The notes: generated by a model from the sequence alone, not told the origin. DNA of 64,000 nt from Ralstonia insidiosa (GCF_008801405.1 NZ_VZPV01000001.1:2790001-2854000); one strand, 5' to 3'; numbered from the stretch's first letter, positions 54,171 through 63,032 are shown. A program made the numbers and translations.

Positions 54171-54200
54171 AACGCCGCCGCTTTGTCCGGCGGCGTTTTT
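54171..54200. terminator. intrinsic terminator
   Basis: A 10-bp stem (54171-54180 with 54188-54197) and a T-run on the right end the binding-protein gene. It also sits between the convergent kdoO gene's end and that gene. Confidence 0.88.
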
Positions 54201-54210
54201 CGTTGCACGA

Positions 54211-55173
54211 CTAGCGCAGCGGTCTGCCGAGCAGGCGCGCGAGCACGGCTTCCGGCGAGTGCGTGTGATCGGCAATCGCAGCGGGGTCTAGGTAGAAGGT
54301 CTGCTCCATCATCGCGCAGCCGCGCATGGCGGCATGCAACGCCTGATCGCTGAATACCACCCACGTCGCACCCGGCGCAAACGCGAAGGTCTGCTGCGGA
54401 GCACTGCGCTGGTATTGCAGATCGGCTTTCGCCAAATCATGCAGCTGCAGCATGCGATGGTCGTAATCCGAGCGCGGGCGCTTCGTGATGCGCAGCTTGT
54501 GCATCAGCCAGGGCTGTCCGGGCAGCATGCCTCGCGTTTTCGGTACGAAGCGCTTGGCGAAATGCGCAAACGGCTCACCGATGCGCCAGATGCGCGCCGC
54601 ATCCGGATCCACGTTGTGGAACACACGCAGCAAACGCTGGCCGTACAACGGGTTCGACGGAAAGGCGTCGACATGCAGGCGTGTGTCGTCCTTGCGCCAG
54701 CTCACCGCGCGCCCGGCGATCTCCGCGGGTCGCAGCGAGGTGCCGGCGCGCTTGAGGTGCGGGCCATAGTCGGGAAACAGCGCAAGCACCAGACGCTCGG
54801 CAGCATCGGCGTAGCGGCGGATCAGCGTGGAAAGGTCGCGCAGGTCAACAGGCGCGCCCACTGCGCCGCGCACAGCGGTCTCGTTGGCGCGCAGGTTGAT
54901 GTTTTTCGTCTTGCCGTCAGACCAACGCGCATCAAGAAAGCGCCGCTCACGCGTATTCAACGGAAAATCCAGGGCAGGGAAATGCAGCACGTTGCCGCGC
55001 TCCAGAGCGGCGCGCATGGCAATCGCTTCGGTTGCGGTAACGGTAGGCGCCCATTCGCGCACCGGCCAAGGCACCACCATGTCGACGGTGGGCGGCGCAA
55101 CGGCGGCCAACTCCCCAGCGCACTCTTCGCGGACCGGCTGCTGAGCCGGCGCAAACCCCTGCATACTTCCCAT
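54211..55173 (-). CDS. kdoO: Kdo hydroxylase (3-deoxy-D-manno-oct-2-ulosonate, KdoO)
   Basis: 320-aa non-haem Fe(II)/2-oxoglutarate oxygenase of the KdoO family, which hydroxylates the outer Kdo of lipopolysaccharide to D-glycero-D-talo-oct-2-ulosonic acid (Ko) in Burkholderia, Yersinia and relatives. Iron motif HxD in DTRLHVDAFPSNPLYG near residue 165, family blocks ARWSDGKTKNINLR and GMLPGQPWLMHKLR, distal His near FSDQALHAA. Monocistronic. Function should make the inner core resistant to acid and stress (established for the family). Confidence 0.88.
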   Translation of the reverse strand: MGSMQGFAPAQQPVREECAGELAAVAPPTVDMVVPWPVREWAPTVTATEAIAMRAALERGNVLHFPALDFPLNTRERRFLDARWSDGKTKNINLRANETAVRGAVGAPVDLRDLSTLIRRYADAAERLVLALFPDYGPHLKRAGTSLRPAEIAGRAVSWRKDDTRLHVDAFPSNPLYGQRLLRVFHNVDPDAARIWRIGEPFAHFAKRFVPKTRGMLPGQPWLMHKLRITKRPRSDYDHRMLQLHDLAKADLQYQRSAPQQTFAFAPGATWVVFSDQALHAAMRGCAMMEQTFYLDPAAIADHTHSPEAVLARLLGRPLR

Positions 55174-55266
55174 GAACTTATCAATCGCCTAGGCAAATTT
55201 ATTCGCGAATGATAGGGCGTTCACGACGCAGCGCATTGCCAGGAAACACAACGCTGCATGTCATAC

Positions 55267-55290
55267 GGCGCGTCACAAATGTGACGCGCC
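55267..55290. repeat. 10-bp inverted repeat with 4-base loop
   Basis: GGCGCGTCAC and its exact complement (55281-55290) flank AAAT. It lies between kdoO and a small leftward open frame. There is no T-run, so it is a weak terminator at best; an operator is possible. Confidence 0.5.
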
Positions 55291-55316
55291 CAGCCGTTGA
55301 TGAAGGGAAAGTGGGG

Positions 55317-55532
55317 TTACAGGAAGTGCTTGACGACCTGTTCTTCCAGGCCGATAAAGCGCACGAGCTGGCGCGAGCCGTCCGGAAACTGCTTGATGAC
55401 GTGACCGTCAGGGGTATCGGTATGACGAAAATAGATCGGGCGATCGATCGTCCCTGGCCGTTGCTTCGGTAGCAGGCTATCCAGCGACGACTCCACCGTC
55501 CACGGATCGTCCCGTTCTTCGGATGTCAGCAT
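55317..55532 (-). CDS. small hypothetical protein
   Basis: 71 aa from an ATG at 55532 (or 91 aa from 55592). Not recognised. The protein is acidic-to-neutral, with a Pro/Asp-rich middle (RPIYFRHTDTPDGHVIKQFPDGSRQLVRFI) that looks like a genuine beta-rich fold. No signal or membrane segment. The ribosome binding site is poor for both starts, so the call is tentative. It sits alone between kdoO and the ClC gene. Confidence 0.45.
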   Translation of the reverse strand: MLTSEERDDPWTVESSLDSLLPKQRPGTIDRPIYFRHTDTPDGHVIKQFPDGSRQLVRFIGLEEQVVKHFL

Positions 55533-55776
55533 GTTGGTCGCCAAAAAAGAATTTCCGATGAGAGGGGAAGCATAACTTCCGTGAACAATCATGCAAAGTT
55601 CGTAATACTTAAATCAGATTCGGTGACCGATCGTTCGTTCGATTTAGCGTTTGCTACCCCACAATCGCATCCGAATTGTGGGGCGCTTCACACAAAACCC
55701 CTACCATCATCAAAGCTTCACGCCGCTCGAATAGTCCCTCTGTGCCGCAGTTTGCGTCGCCCCTGCCTGCCTTTCC

Positions 55777-57189
55777 ATGAGTGATACGCCCTCCCCACCC
55801 TCTTCTCCATTGGCCGCGTTGCGCGAGCGCGTTTTGCGTGCCTTGGATCGCAAACTCCGGCAAACCTCGCGCATGTCGCGCAACGGGCTGCGGTTCTCGA
55901 TTTTCCTGGCCGGCGCGATGGGCGTGGCGGTGTTCTCATTGGTGTTCTCATGGGTGGCGGATACCGCGCTGGCGTGGCAACGCGCCCTGCATACGCACTA
56001 CACGTGGGCGACACTCGTGCTCCTGCCGCCGGGGTTGGCGGCGTTGCGCTGGCTGACGTTGCGTGTGGCACCGCAGGCGCGCGGCAGCGGCATCCCGCAA
56101 GTTATCGCCACGCAGCATCTGCCGCCGTTTGGGGTGGCGCAGACGACGCTGGTGTCCTTTCCGCAAGCGTTGTGGAAGATCGGGCTGACAGCAGTGGCGT
56201 TGTTCCTGGGCGCATCCGTCGGGCGCGAGGGGCCATCCGTGCAGGTGGGCGCGGCGGCCATGCTGGCTTGGGGATCTTGGTGGCAGCATCGCGCCGGCGT
56301 GCGTGTCGGTTTTCATGCGCAGGCGCTGTTGACTGCCGGCGCGGCTGGTGGCTTGGCGGCGGCGTTTAACACACCGCTGGCTGGGGTGGTCTTCGCCATT
56401 GAAGAACTGGGCAAAGGTGCCTCGCTGCGATGGGATCGCCTGGTATTGGCGGGCGTGCTGGCCTCGGGCTTCCTGTCGCTGGCGATCGTCGGCAACAACC
56501 CGTATTTCCAGGTGCACGAGCCCATCCTATTTCTGCGCGAAGCGTGGCCGTGGATCGTGCTGGCCGCGCTGGTGTGTGGCGTGTTCGGCGGGTTGTTCGC
56601 CAAGCTGTTGCTGGGCGGTGTTACGGGGATTCTGCCCGCAGCCATCGGGCAGCGCGTTCAACAGCATCCGGTGTGGACTGCGTTTGGTTGTGGCGTCGTC
56701 CTCGCATGCATCGGCGCCAGCACGCACGGCGATACCTATGGCACCGGCTATGAGCAAGTGGCTGCACTGCTCAACGGCCACCCGATCGAGACACACTGGT
56801 TTGGCGTGTCCAAGCTGGCCGCGACTGTGGCGTCCTACTTTGCGGGCATTCCGGGCGGCATCTTCACGCCGTCGTTGGCAATTGGCGCGGGACTGGGCCA
56901 GCACTTGTGGCAGCTCACTGCGGGCCTTGCCGACGAGCGCGTATTGGTACTGGTGTCGATGGCCGCGTTTCTGGCAGCGGCCACGCAGGCGCCCATCACC
57001 GCCAGCGTGATCGTCATGGAGATGACGCGCAGCCAGAACATGATGTTCCACTTGCTCGCCGCGACCTTGCTGGCTTCATTCGTGGCGCGGCAGTTCTGCC
57101 CGCGGCCGTTCTATCACGCAGCCTCGCGCAACTTCCGGCGTGAGGCACTGGCCGTGGAAGCGGCTTCCGAAAAGGCTGCAAAGGCCTAG
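55777..57189 (+). CDS. ClC family chloride channel / H+-coupled antiporter
   Basis: 470-aa inner-membrane protein of the ClC family. All selectivity motifs are visible: GSGIPQV near residue 105, GREGPSVQVGA near 145 with the gating Glu, and GIPGGIFTPSLAIGAG near 365. The internal-side Glu of proton-coupled members is present in LAGVVFAIEELG, so a chloride/proton antiporter is more likely than a plain channel. The tRNA-Arg gene follows 79 bp after the stop. Confidence 0.9.
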   Translation: MSDTPSPPSSPLAALRERVLRALDRKLRQTSRMSRNGLRFSIFLAGAMGVAVFSLVFSWVADTALAWQRALHTHYTWATLVLLPPGLAALRWLTLRVAPQARGSGIPQVIATQHLPPFGVAQTTLVSFPQALWKIGLTAVALFLGASVGREGPSVQVGAAAMLAWGSWWQHRAGVRVGFHAQALLTAGAAGGLAAAFNTPLAGVVFAIEELGKGASLRWDRLVLAGVLASGFLSLAIVGNNPYFQVHEPILFLREAWPWIVLAALVCGVFGGLFAKLLLGGVTGILPAAIGQRVQQHPVWTAFGCGVVLACIGASTHGDTYGTGYEQVAALLNGHPIETHWFGVSKLAATVASYFAGIPGGIFTPSLAIGAGLGQHLWQLTAGLADERVLVLVSMAAFLAAATQAPITASVIVMEMTRSQNMMFHLLAATLLASFVARQFCPRPFYHAASRNFRREALAVEAASEKAAKA

Positions 57190-57268
57190 GCTGTCTGGCC
57201 TTGGCGGGGCAAATTGCGTAGAATCGCCGCTCGCTCGGGCGGCCTTTCGCGTCACCCGGGGCAGGTCA

Positions 57269-57343
57269 CTCGCCGTAGCACAATGGATAGTGCACGCGCC
57301 TCCTAAGCGTGAGATACAGGTTCGATTCCTGTCGGCGGGACCA
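57269..57343 (+). tRNA. tRNA-Arg (anticodon CCT)
   Basis: A full cloverleaf can be folded by eye: acceptor stem 57269-57275 with 57333-57339 (one G-T wobble), D-arm 57278-57293, anticodon arm 57295-57311 with the anticodon CCT at 57302-57304, and T-arm 57316-57332 with TTCGATT. CCA is encoded at 57341-57343. Reads AGG codons. Confidence 0.93.
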
Positions 57344-57356
57344 ACGCATAGACAAC

Positions 57357-57392
57357 AAAAGCCAGGGAACCATCGCCTGGCTTTTTGTTTTT
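57357..57392 (+). terminator. terminator after tRNA-Arg
   Basis: Stem GCCAGG (57361-57366) with CCTGGC (57376-57381), preceded by an A-run and followed by a long T-rich tract. Confidence 0.85.
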
Positions 57393-57459
57393 CCGGCCTT
57401 CAAATGACGAGGCCCGCCACAATCGGGCGGGCCTATGGTTGCGGATGGCCCCGGGTCAT

Positions 57460-57648
57460 CTAGGTCAACACCGGCAGCGCTTCGAGCACGAGCAGCCCGA
57501 TCAGCACCCCAATGATCGTCAGCAGCACACGGATCCCTATCCGCGCACCTCGGATCGCCAGTGGTGCAGACACCAGTCCGATCACGCCCGCCACGCAGAC
57601 GGCGAGCAACAGGTATAGGTTGGAGAAGGCCATCGGGAATTCCATCAT
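57460..57648 (-). CDS. small two-helix membrane protein
   Basis: 62 aa with two hydrophobic helices (NLYLLLAVCVAGVIGLVSAPL and IGIRVLLTIIGVLIGLLVL). The start at 57648 has an AAGGGG site about 6 bases before the double ATG. Function unknown; it lies between the tRNA terminator and the helicase promoter. Confidence 0.65.
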   Translation of the reverse strand: MMEFPMAFSNLYLLLAVCVAGVIGLVSAPLAIRGARIGIRVLLTIIGVLIGLLVLEALPVLT

Positions 57649-57740
57649 CCGCCCCTTGCCGACCGTGAATGGCCGGTGTTTTGAGTATAGGACGCGCTCC
57701 CGTTCCGGCAACCTGTTGTAATACAGCCCGCATTTATTTT

Positions 57741-57769
57741 TTGCGCACTGCAAAAAATCGTGCTATAGT
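57741..57769 (+). promoter_or_regulatory. sigma-70 promoter of the RNA helicase gene
   Basis: -35 TTGCGC (57741-57746), 17-bp spacer, -10 TATAGT (57764-57769) with a TG-like extension just before it. Transcription from about 57776 would give a leader of about 360 bases before the ATG at 58136. Confidence 0.7.
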
Positions 57770-57775
57770 TCGAGG

Positions 57776-58135
57776 CTTGGCTGCTTACTGCCTCATTGCG
57801 GTTGATCGATGTGCCGGTTTCTACGCCGGCGTGCATTGCTCACAGTTCCGCCCCGTAGCATGCGCAGCCGATTGCCATTGTGCTTGGCATCGTCTCCGAT
57901 CTCCCGCGTGGATTCACATCACGCCGCAGGGACCGCCGCCCCACCTCGCTGATCCATGTGATTCACATTCAGCCTGAGGCCGGCCCACTCCCCCGTCTGT
58001 CCGTTCTGCAGCCCGTCTGTCGAACCGGCCTTATCCGATTGGCGCCGACGCCCGTGATTAACCGGTCGCCGTATCCCATTTCCGTCGTCTGCCTCATGTG
58101 AGCGGTCGACGCGGCAGCCTTACTACCTATTCGAC
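57776..58135 (+). promoter_or_regulatory. long 5' leader of the RNA helicase gene
   Basis: About 360 bases without a protein gene lie between the promoter and the helicase ATG. Pyrimidine-rich, with several short GC hairpins. Long leaders are usual for cold-induced DEAD-box helicase mRNAs and serve control of stability or translation; here that is inference. No Shine-Dalgarno is obvious immediately before the ATG. Confidence 0.5.
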
Positions 58136-60022
58136 ATGACGCAGCCTCAAGACGGCAGCGGCGCTATTGCGCACGCTGAAACCATCAATACCAATACCGA
58201 CAACCTCCTCGCCGAAGCCGCAACGCGTGCGAGCGCATTCGCTGAGCTGGGCCTGGACGATCGCATCGTCCGCGCGCTCGGCGAAGTGAACTACACCACG
58301 CCGACGCCGGTGCAAGCGCAAGCCATCCCGGCCTGCCTGTCGGGTCGCGACCTGCTGGTCACGAGCCAGACCGGTTCGGGCAAGACCGCGGCCTTCATCC
58401 TGCCGGCCATCCAGCGCATCAGCGAGCAGCCCGAGCCGCAGCGTCCGCGCATGGACGGCCCGCCGCAACGCATGAAGGGCCGCCGCCCGCGCCCCAGCCC
58501 GGCCAAGCCGTCGCTGCTGGTGCTCACGCCCACGCGTGAACTGGCCCTGCAGGTGACCACCGCCACCGCACAATACGGCCGCCATCTGCGCCGTATCGTC
58601 TGCGCAAGCATCCTGGGCGGTATGCCGTACCCGAAGCAGCTCGACATGCTGGCACGCATGCCGGACATCATCATCGCCACGCCGGGCCGCCTGCTCGACC
58701 ACATCGACTCGGGCCGCATCGACCTGTCGGCGCTCGACATGCTCGTGTTTGACGAAGCTGACCGCATGCTGGACATGGGCTTCTCGGACGACATCGAAGC
58801 CATCGTCGGCGCCACGCCGGCTACGCGCCAGATGCTGATGTTCTCGGCCACCATGGACCGCCGCATCGAACAGCTGGCCGAGCGCATGATGCGCGACCCG
58901 CAGCGTATTGAAATCGCCGCTGCCAAGGTTGACCAAAGCAACATCGAAGAGCGTCTGCACTTCACCGACGACGTCTCGCACAAGCAGCAACTGCTCGACC
59001 ACCTGCTGCGCGATTCGTCGCTCAAGCAGGCCATCGTCTTCACGGCCACCAAGCGTGACGCCGACTCGCTGGCCGAACGCCTGACCGAGCATGGTTTCTC
59101 CGCTGGCGCCCTGCATGGCGACATGCACCAAGGCGCGCGCAACCGTACGCTGACGGCACTGCGCCGTGGCCAGCTGCGCGTGCTGGTGGCCACCGACGTG
59201 GCCGCTCGCGGCATCGACGTGCCGGACATCACGCACGTGGTCAACTTCGACCTGCCCAAGCAAGCCGAAGACTACGTGCACCGTATCGGCCGCACGGGCC
59301 GTGCCGGCCGTAGTGGTATCGCCATCAACCTGGTGAACCACAACGATACGTTCCAATGGCGCCGCATCGAGCGCTTCGTGGATCGCCGCATCGACGCATC
59401 CGTGATTGAAGGCCTGGAGCCGAAGCGTTCGGCCAAGCCCCGCACCGGTGGCCCGCGTGCCGGCGGTGACCGTGGCGGCTACCGTGGAAACGGTGGTGGC
59501 AATGGCGGCGGCTACCGCGGCCAACGCGAAGGCTACGGCGCACGCCAAGGTGGCGCCGGTGGTAATGGCGGCAACAGCGAAGGCCGCTTCCAGCGCAGCT
59601 TCGGCGGCGACCGTGACGGCTTCGCCCCGCGTCGTGATGATCGCAACGGCAATGGTGGCGGTGGCTACCAAGGCCAAGGCGGCCAGCGCGAGTGGAACCG
59701 TGATGACCGCGCCCCGCGCCAGTCGTACGGCCAAGGCCAGCAAGCCCGTGGCGACTGGCAACAGCGCCCGGCCCGTACGCAAGACGGCAACCGTGGCTTC
59801 GGCAATAGCAACAGCAACGGCGGCGGCTACGGCAACCGTGACGGCAACCGCGAAGGCTATGGCGCTCGCGAAGGTGCACCGCGTCGCTTCGGCGACAACA
59901 ACGGCGGCAGCCGCTTCGGCGATAGCAACGGCACAGGCGCACCGCGTCGCAGCTATGGCGACCGTGACGGCAACCGCAGCAGCTACGGCAGCAAGGGCCG
60001 CTCGCGCGATTTCGATCGTTGA
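58136..60022 (+). CDS. DEAD-box RNA helicase (RhlE-like) with Gly/Arg/Asn-rich tail
   Basis: 628 aa. Motifs: Q-motif FAELGLDDRIVRALGEVNYTTPTPVQAQAIP, I TSQTGSGKTAAF, Ia PTRELALQV, II VFDEADRMLDMGF, III SATMD, V TDVAARGIDVP, VI HRIGRTGRAGR. After residue ~440 the chain becomes a tail of about 185 aa with repeated Gly-Gly-Tyr/Arg and Asn-Gly pieces (for example NRDGNREGYGAREG), a low-complexity RNA-binding and condensation-prone region. Such helicases unwind RNA in ribosome assembly and cold adaptation. A stop-free antisense frame over most of the gene is a compositional shadow. Confidence 0.94.
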   Translation: MTQPQDGSGAIAHAETINTNTDNLLAEAATRASAFAELGLDDRIVRALGEVNYTTPTPVQAQAIPACLSGRDLLVTSQTGSGKTAAFILPAIQRISEQPEPQRPRMDGPPQRMKGRRPRPSPAKPSLLVLTPTRELALQVTTATAQYGRHLRRIVCASILGGMPYPKQLDMLARMPDIIIATPGRLLDHIDSGRIDLSALDMLVFDEADRMLDMGFSDDIEAIVGATPATRQMLMFSATMDRRIEQLAERMMRDPQRIEIAAAKVDQSNIEERLHFTDDVSHKQQLLDHLLRDSSLKQAIVFTATKRDADSLAERLTEHGFSAGALHGDMHQGARNRTLTALRRGQLRVLVATDVAARGIDVPDITHVVNFDLPKQAEDYVHRIGRTGRAGRSGIAINLVNHNDTFQWRRIERFVDRRIDASVIEGLEPKRSAKPRTGGPRAGGDRGGYRGNGGGNGGGYRGQREGYGARQGGAGGNGGNSEGRFQRSFGGDRDGFAPRRDDRNGNGGGGYQGQGGQREWNRDDRAPRQSYGQGQQARGDWQQRPARTQDGNRGFGNSNSNGGGYGNRDGNREGYGAREGAPRRFGDNNGGSRFGDSNGTGAPRRSYGDRDGNRSSYGSKGRSRDFDR

Positions 60023-60046
60023 TCAGCTAAGCGCATCGCCCCAATG

Positions 60047-60074
60047 AAAAAGGCCCCGCAAGGGGCCTTTTCTT
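60047..60074. terminator. bidirectional intrinsic terminator
   Basis: A 9-bp stem (60049-60057 with 60062-60070), loop GCAA, A-run left and T-run right. Serves the helicase gene and the convergent EgtB-like gene. Confidence 0.88.
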
Positions 60075-60089
60075 TTGTCTGCGCCGAAC

Positions 60090-61388
60090 TCACAGTGCGC
60101 ACGTGCGGAAGCCGACAAAGATGTCATCACGCTCCGGCAGCAAGAACCCACGGAAGCGCGGATGGTGTGCCCGTTGCGGCGTGTGGGCAGCCGCGCCCCG
60201 CACCGCTTGCATCGTCATAAAATGCGGCGCCGACAGGCCTGCCACGCGGCCGCGCGGCACACCCGGCACAAAATCCGGATACGGCTCGAACGGTGATGCG
60301 GTCCACTCCCACACCTGCCCCCAGTGGAAGCCAGCCCGGCCCTGCACGGCAGCCATTTCCCACTCATCCTCGGTCGGCAGGCGGCGGCCAGCCCAGCCGC
60401 ACCATGCCTGTGCTTCGAACAGGCTGACATGGCGCACAGGTTCGTCACGGTTGAGCGTGCGCGCCTGACCATAGCGCAGCGCTTGCCACGCGCGCGTGAC
60501 CGGGTCACGTTGCCAGCCCAGCGGCGCGGAGCGCTCCTGCATCATCAGCCACTCCATGCCGGCGGGCGACCACCACTGCGGATGGTCGTAGCCACGGTCT
60601 TCAATGAACTCCAGATACTGAGCGTTGGTAACCGGCTGCGCGTCGATCTCGAATGCAGGCACGTACATGCGGTGCGACGTGCATTCGTTGTCGAAGAAAA
60701 ACCCGTCTGCATCGGGCCACCCCATCTGGAAGCGGCCACCGGGCAAGGACAGCGTCTGCGCTGCCGGCACGGCCACGGCAGCCAGCGGCGGCTGTCCTGC
60801 AGGTTGCAGGCCCAGCACTTGCAGCAAGCCGTGCAGGTGTTCGGCACGCAGATCTTCGTGAAAGACAGCCCAGCGGAACGGCTCGAGCGCCGCATCATCA
60901 TCGGTGCCGAGCGTGGCCAGCTTGCGCAGCACGCGGTCGAGCACTTCGTGCGCGTATTGCTTGACGGCCGCAATGCCTGGCAGCGTCAGATCCCAGCAGG
61001 CATCTGGCGGCAGGCGATCCATGTCGAAGAAGCTGTCGGCGCCGTCGAGTGCGGCAGGCAGCGTAGCCTGCCAGCGTGCGAGATCCCATTCAGTGCCGGC
61101 GCCGTCTTCAACCGTGTCGCTGCCATTGCGGCGCGGCTCGCGCAGGCACCAGAACTCGGCAAACCAGGCGAGCTGACCCAGCGTCCACAGCGGCGGCGCG
61201 TGGTGCGGTACGCGTTCGATCTGCCAGCCGCGCTGCGTGTCGCCAAACGCTGCGAGCAACGCCAGCGTGCGGTTGCGCGCATCCACCAGGCTGTGCGCGA
61301 TGCCCTGACGCGGCAGGCGACGGCCATCGGTCCAGTCGGAAAGCGATCCGATGAAAGTCGGATCGGGGAGCATGAAGAATTCAGCCAT
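60090..61388 (-). CDS. EgtB/SenA-like sulfoxide synthase homologue with altered iron site
   Basis: 432 aa. N-terminal DinB-like helical domain (residues ~25-170) and C-terminal formylglycine-generating-enzyme (FGE-sulfatase/lectin-like) domain (~215-432, FDNECTSHRMYVPAFEIDAQPVTNAQYLEF ... RRLPTEDEWEMAA ... GQVWEWTASPFEPYP). By pattern it is the group that includes the selenoneine synthase SenA. Expected ligands: LGH and HExxH in the DinB part; here they read LGQLAWF and HEDLR, leaving one His of three. egtD lies just upstream (75 bp). Start 61388 has a GAGGT site. Confidence 0.82.
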   Translation of the reverse strand: MAEFFMLPDPTFIGSLSDWTDGRRLPRQGIAHSLVDARNRTLALLAAFGDTQRGWQIERVPHHAPPLWTLGQLAWFAEFWCLREPRRNGSDTVEDGAGTEWDLARWQATLPAALDGADSFFDMDRLPPDACWDLTLPGIAAVKQYAHEVLDRVLRKLATLGTDDDAALEPFRWAVFHEDLRAEHLHGLLQVLGLQPAGQPPLAAVAVPAAQTLSLPGGRFQMGWPDADGFFFDNECTSHRMYVPAFEIDAQPVTNAQYLEFIEDRGYDHPQWWSPAGMEWLMMQERSAPLGWQRDPVTRAWQALRYGQARTLNRDEPVRHVSLFEAQAWCGWAGRRLPTEDEWEMAAVQGRAGFHWGQVWEWTASPFEPYPDFVPGVPRGRVAGLSAPHFMTMQAVRGAAAHTPQRAHHPRFRGFLLPERDDIFVGFRTCAL

Positions 61389-61462
61389 CGCGGCACACCT
61401 CGGGCGGCATCTCAAGATCGAGGGTCATTATCGCACCGCCCGCCCGGCGCTCCCGCCCTCGC

Positions 61463-62515
61463 CTAGCGGCTGACGCTGGCATGGCAGACAGCGAAGTCCT
61501 TGCCCGCATCGGTCCACGCGTGCAGGTCTTCAAAGCCCGCGTCGGCAAACAGGCGCTGCAGGCGTGGCAGATCGTATTTGACGGAGTTTTCGGTATGCAG
61601 GCGGTCGCCGGTAACGAACGCACGCGCCTGGTTCCCCCAGCGGACCGTCACGTCGCGGCGTGCTTCGAGATGCATTTCGATGCGATGGCCGTCGGGCCGA
61701 TACAGCGCGAGGTGACGCCAATCCCGCACATCAAAATTTGCGCCCAGCAGGCGATTCAGGTTGCGCAGCACGTTCAGGTTGAATGCCGCCGTCACGCCAA
61801 GCGGATCGTCATAGGCTGCCTCCAGGCGGCGCGCATCCTTGATGAGGTCGATGCCAATGAGCACGCTGTCACCCGGAGCGGAAGCCTCTCGCAGACGCGT
61901 GAGGAAAGCCCGTGCATCATCCGGCGTGAAGTTGCCCAGGCTGGAGCCCGGATAAAACCACACACGGCGCCCATCGCCCACGGCGTCGGGCAACACGAGC
62001 GGCGCGCAAAGGTCTGCCCCGATGCCCACCATGGGGAGTTGCGGATGCTGCCGCGCCAAGGCACGCAGCGTATCGCGCAGAAAATCCGCCGAGATATCGA
62101 TGGCCACATAACGCGACGGCGCCAGCGTGCGGAAGAGGCGCGCAGCCTTCTCGCAGTTGCCGGCGCCCAGGTCGATCAGCGTGGCCCCCCGCCCGACGCG
62201 CAGGGCGATTTCTGCGGCGTGCAGGCTGAAGATGGCGGCCTCTGTGCGGGTCGGGTAGTACTCGGGCAGATCGGTAATCGCCTCGAACAGCCGGGAGCCG
62301 AGTGCATCGTAGAAAAATTTCGGGCTGACGCTGGCGGCGGATGCCAGCAAACCGGCCTCTGCCTCGGCACGCAATGCAGCGTCGTCTTCGGTAAAAAGCT
62401 GATAGAACGTCAGGCCCGCGCCAATGGCGTCGATGGTTGGTTTGGGCTGCGGCTGGATCAGACGGGCCAGCGCGCGGCGGGCGTAGGCATCGGCGGACGG
62501 CTTGGTGGCCGGCAT
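61463..62515 (-). CDS. egtD: L-histidine N-alpha-methyltransferase EgtD
   Basis: 350-aa SAM-dependent enzyme that trimethylates histidine to hercynine, the first step of ergothioneine (and selenoneine) synthesis. SAM loop LIDLGAGNCEKAARLF near residue 110, and family pieces SPKFFYDALGSRLFEAITDLPEYYPTRTEAAIF (N-terminal) and VWFYPGSSLGNFTPDDARAFL near 200. First gene of a two-gene run with the EgtB/SenA-like gene; EgtA, EgtC, EgtE, SenB and SenC are not in the window. Confidence 0.92.
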   Translation of the reverse strand: MPATKPSADAYARRALARLIQPQPKPTIDAIGAGLTFYQLFTEDDAALRAEAEAGLLASAASVSPKFFYDALGSRLFEAITDLPEYYPTRTEAAIFSLHAAEIALRVGRGATLIDLGAGNCEKAARLFRTLAPSRYVAIDISADFLRDTLRALARQHPQLPMVGIGADLCAPLVLPDAVGDGRRVWFYPGSSLGNFTPDDARAFLTRLREASAPGDSVLIGIDLIKDARRLEAAYDDPLGVTAAFNLNVLRNLNRLLGANFDVRDWRHLALYRPDGHRIEMHLEARRDVTVRWGNQARAFVTGDRLHTENSVKYDLPRLQRLFADAGFEDLHAWTDAGKDFAVCHASVSR

Positions 62516-62799
62516 GGTGTCTCCCGTTGGGGTGGAACGGCACGGTACGGCATGGTCATGGAGGCCGTTGGCAGCGAAAAATGTGCCACCGTCCCCTCAC
62601 TCGACTGGCTCTGGGCTGTACTGATGAAATTGCAGCGTAGACGCCGCTTCGTGACAGCGCCACCGTTCTTTCACCCGAGAGCATGGCAATGCTGTGTGAC
62701 GCATCACGTAAAAATCACCCGCGCTGCTGCAAAAAGCCACCTATGCCGCGCGGTGATGCGGGTGTTGCATTTGCGCACCGCAGCAATCACCGCCTGCGC

Positions 62800-62805
62800 T
62801 ATAAT
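62800..62805 (+). promoter_or_regulatory. -10 box of riboswitch-terC transcript
   Basis: Perfect TATAAT. The transcript start would be about 62812, exactly where the riboswitch fold begins. The -35 side is weak. Confidence 0.65.
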
Positions 62806-62811
62806 GCGGGC

Positions 62812-62950
62812 TCACCCAAAGGGGAGTAGCTCGGGGGTTCTTCAGCCCCAGGCACGATCGTCAAGACGAGGCAAAAAAGCGCCTCCGGTCGTGTCGGCAT
62901 CAGCAGGTTCCAAACCTGTTTGTGTCGAGCAAGACCTTTGCAACCGGATT
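62812..62950 (+). promoter_or_regulatory. yybP-ykoY manganese riboswitch
   Basis: The conserved parts of the Mn(II)-sensing yybP-ykoY aptamer are present in order: AAAGGGGAGTAGC (62818-62830 area), the GCC/CAGGC-type stem, the central hairpin, CGGCATC near 62895, and GCAAGACCTTTGC near 62929-62941. It lies about 80 bp before the terC gene. A GC stem followed by a T-run at about 62997-63014 could be the expression platform (inference). The downstream membrane protein is the usual target of this riboswitch. Confidence 0.85.
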
Positions 62951-63032
62951 TCATGGTCTGCAAAGCGTCTCGCCCCAGCCTTCCATGTCGTTCGGTCAAC
63001 CGGTTTTTATTGTTGTTTGACTTGGAGCCACC

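Noticed and set aside
55657..55683. 9-bp hairpin before the ClC gene
   Set aside because: No T-run on either strand and no partner features, so neither a terminator nor a defined operator can be claimed.
58127..59782. 551-codon leftward open frame inside the helicase gene
   Set aside because: It is antisense to a clear DEAD-box gene, is Ala/Val/His-rich in the way of shadow frames at high GC, and has no family features.
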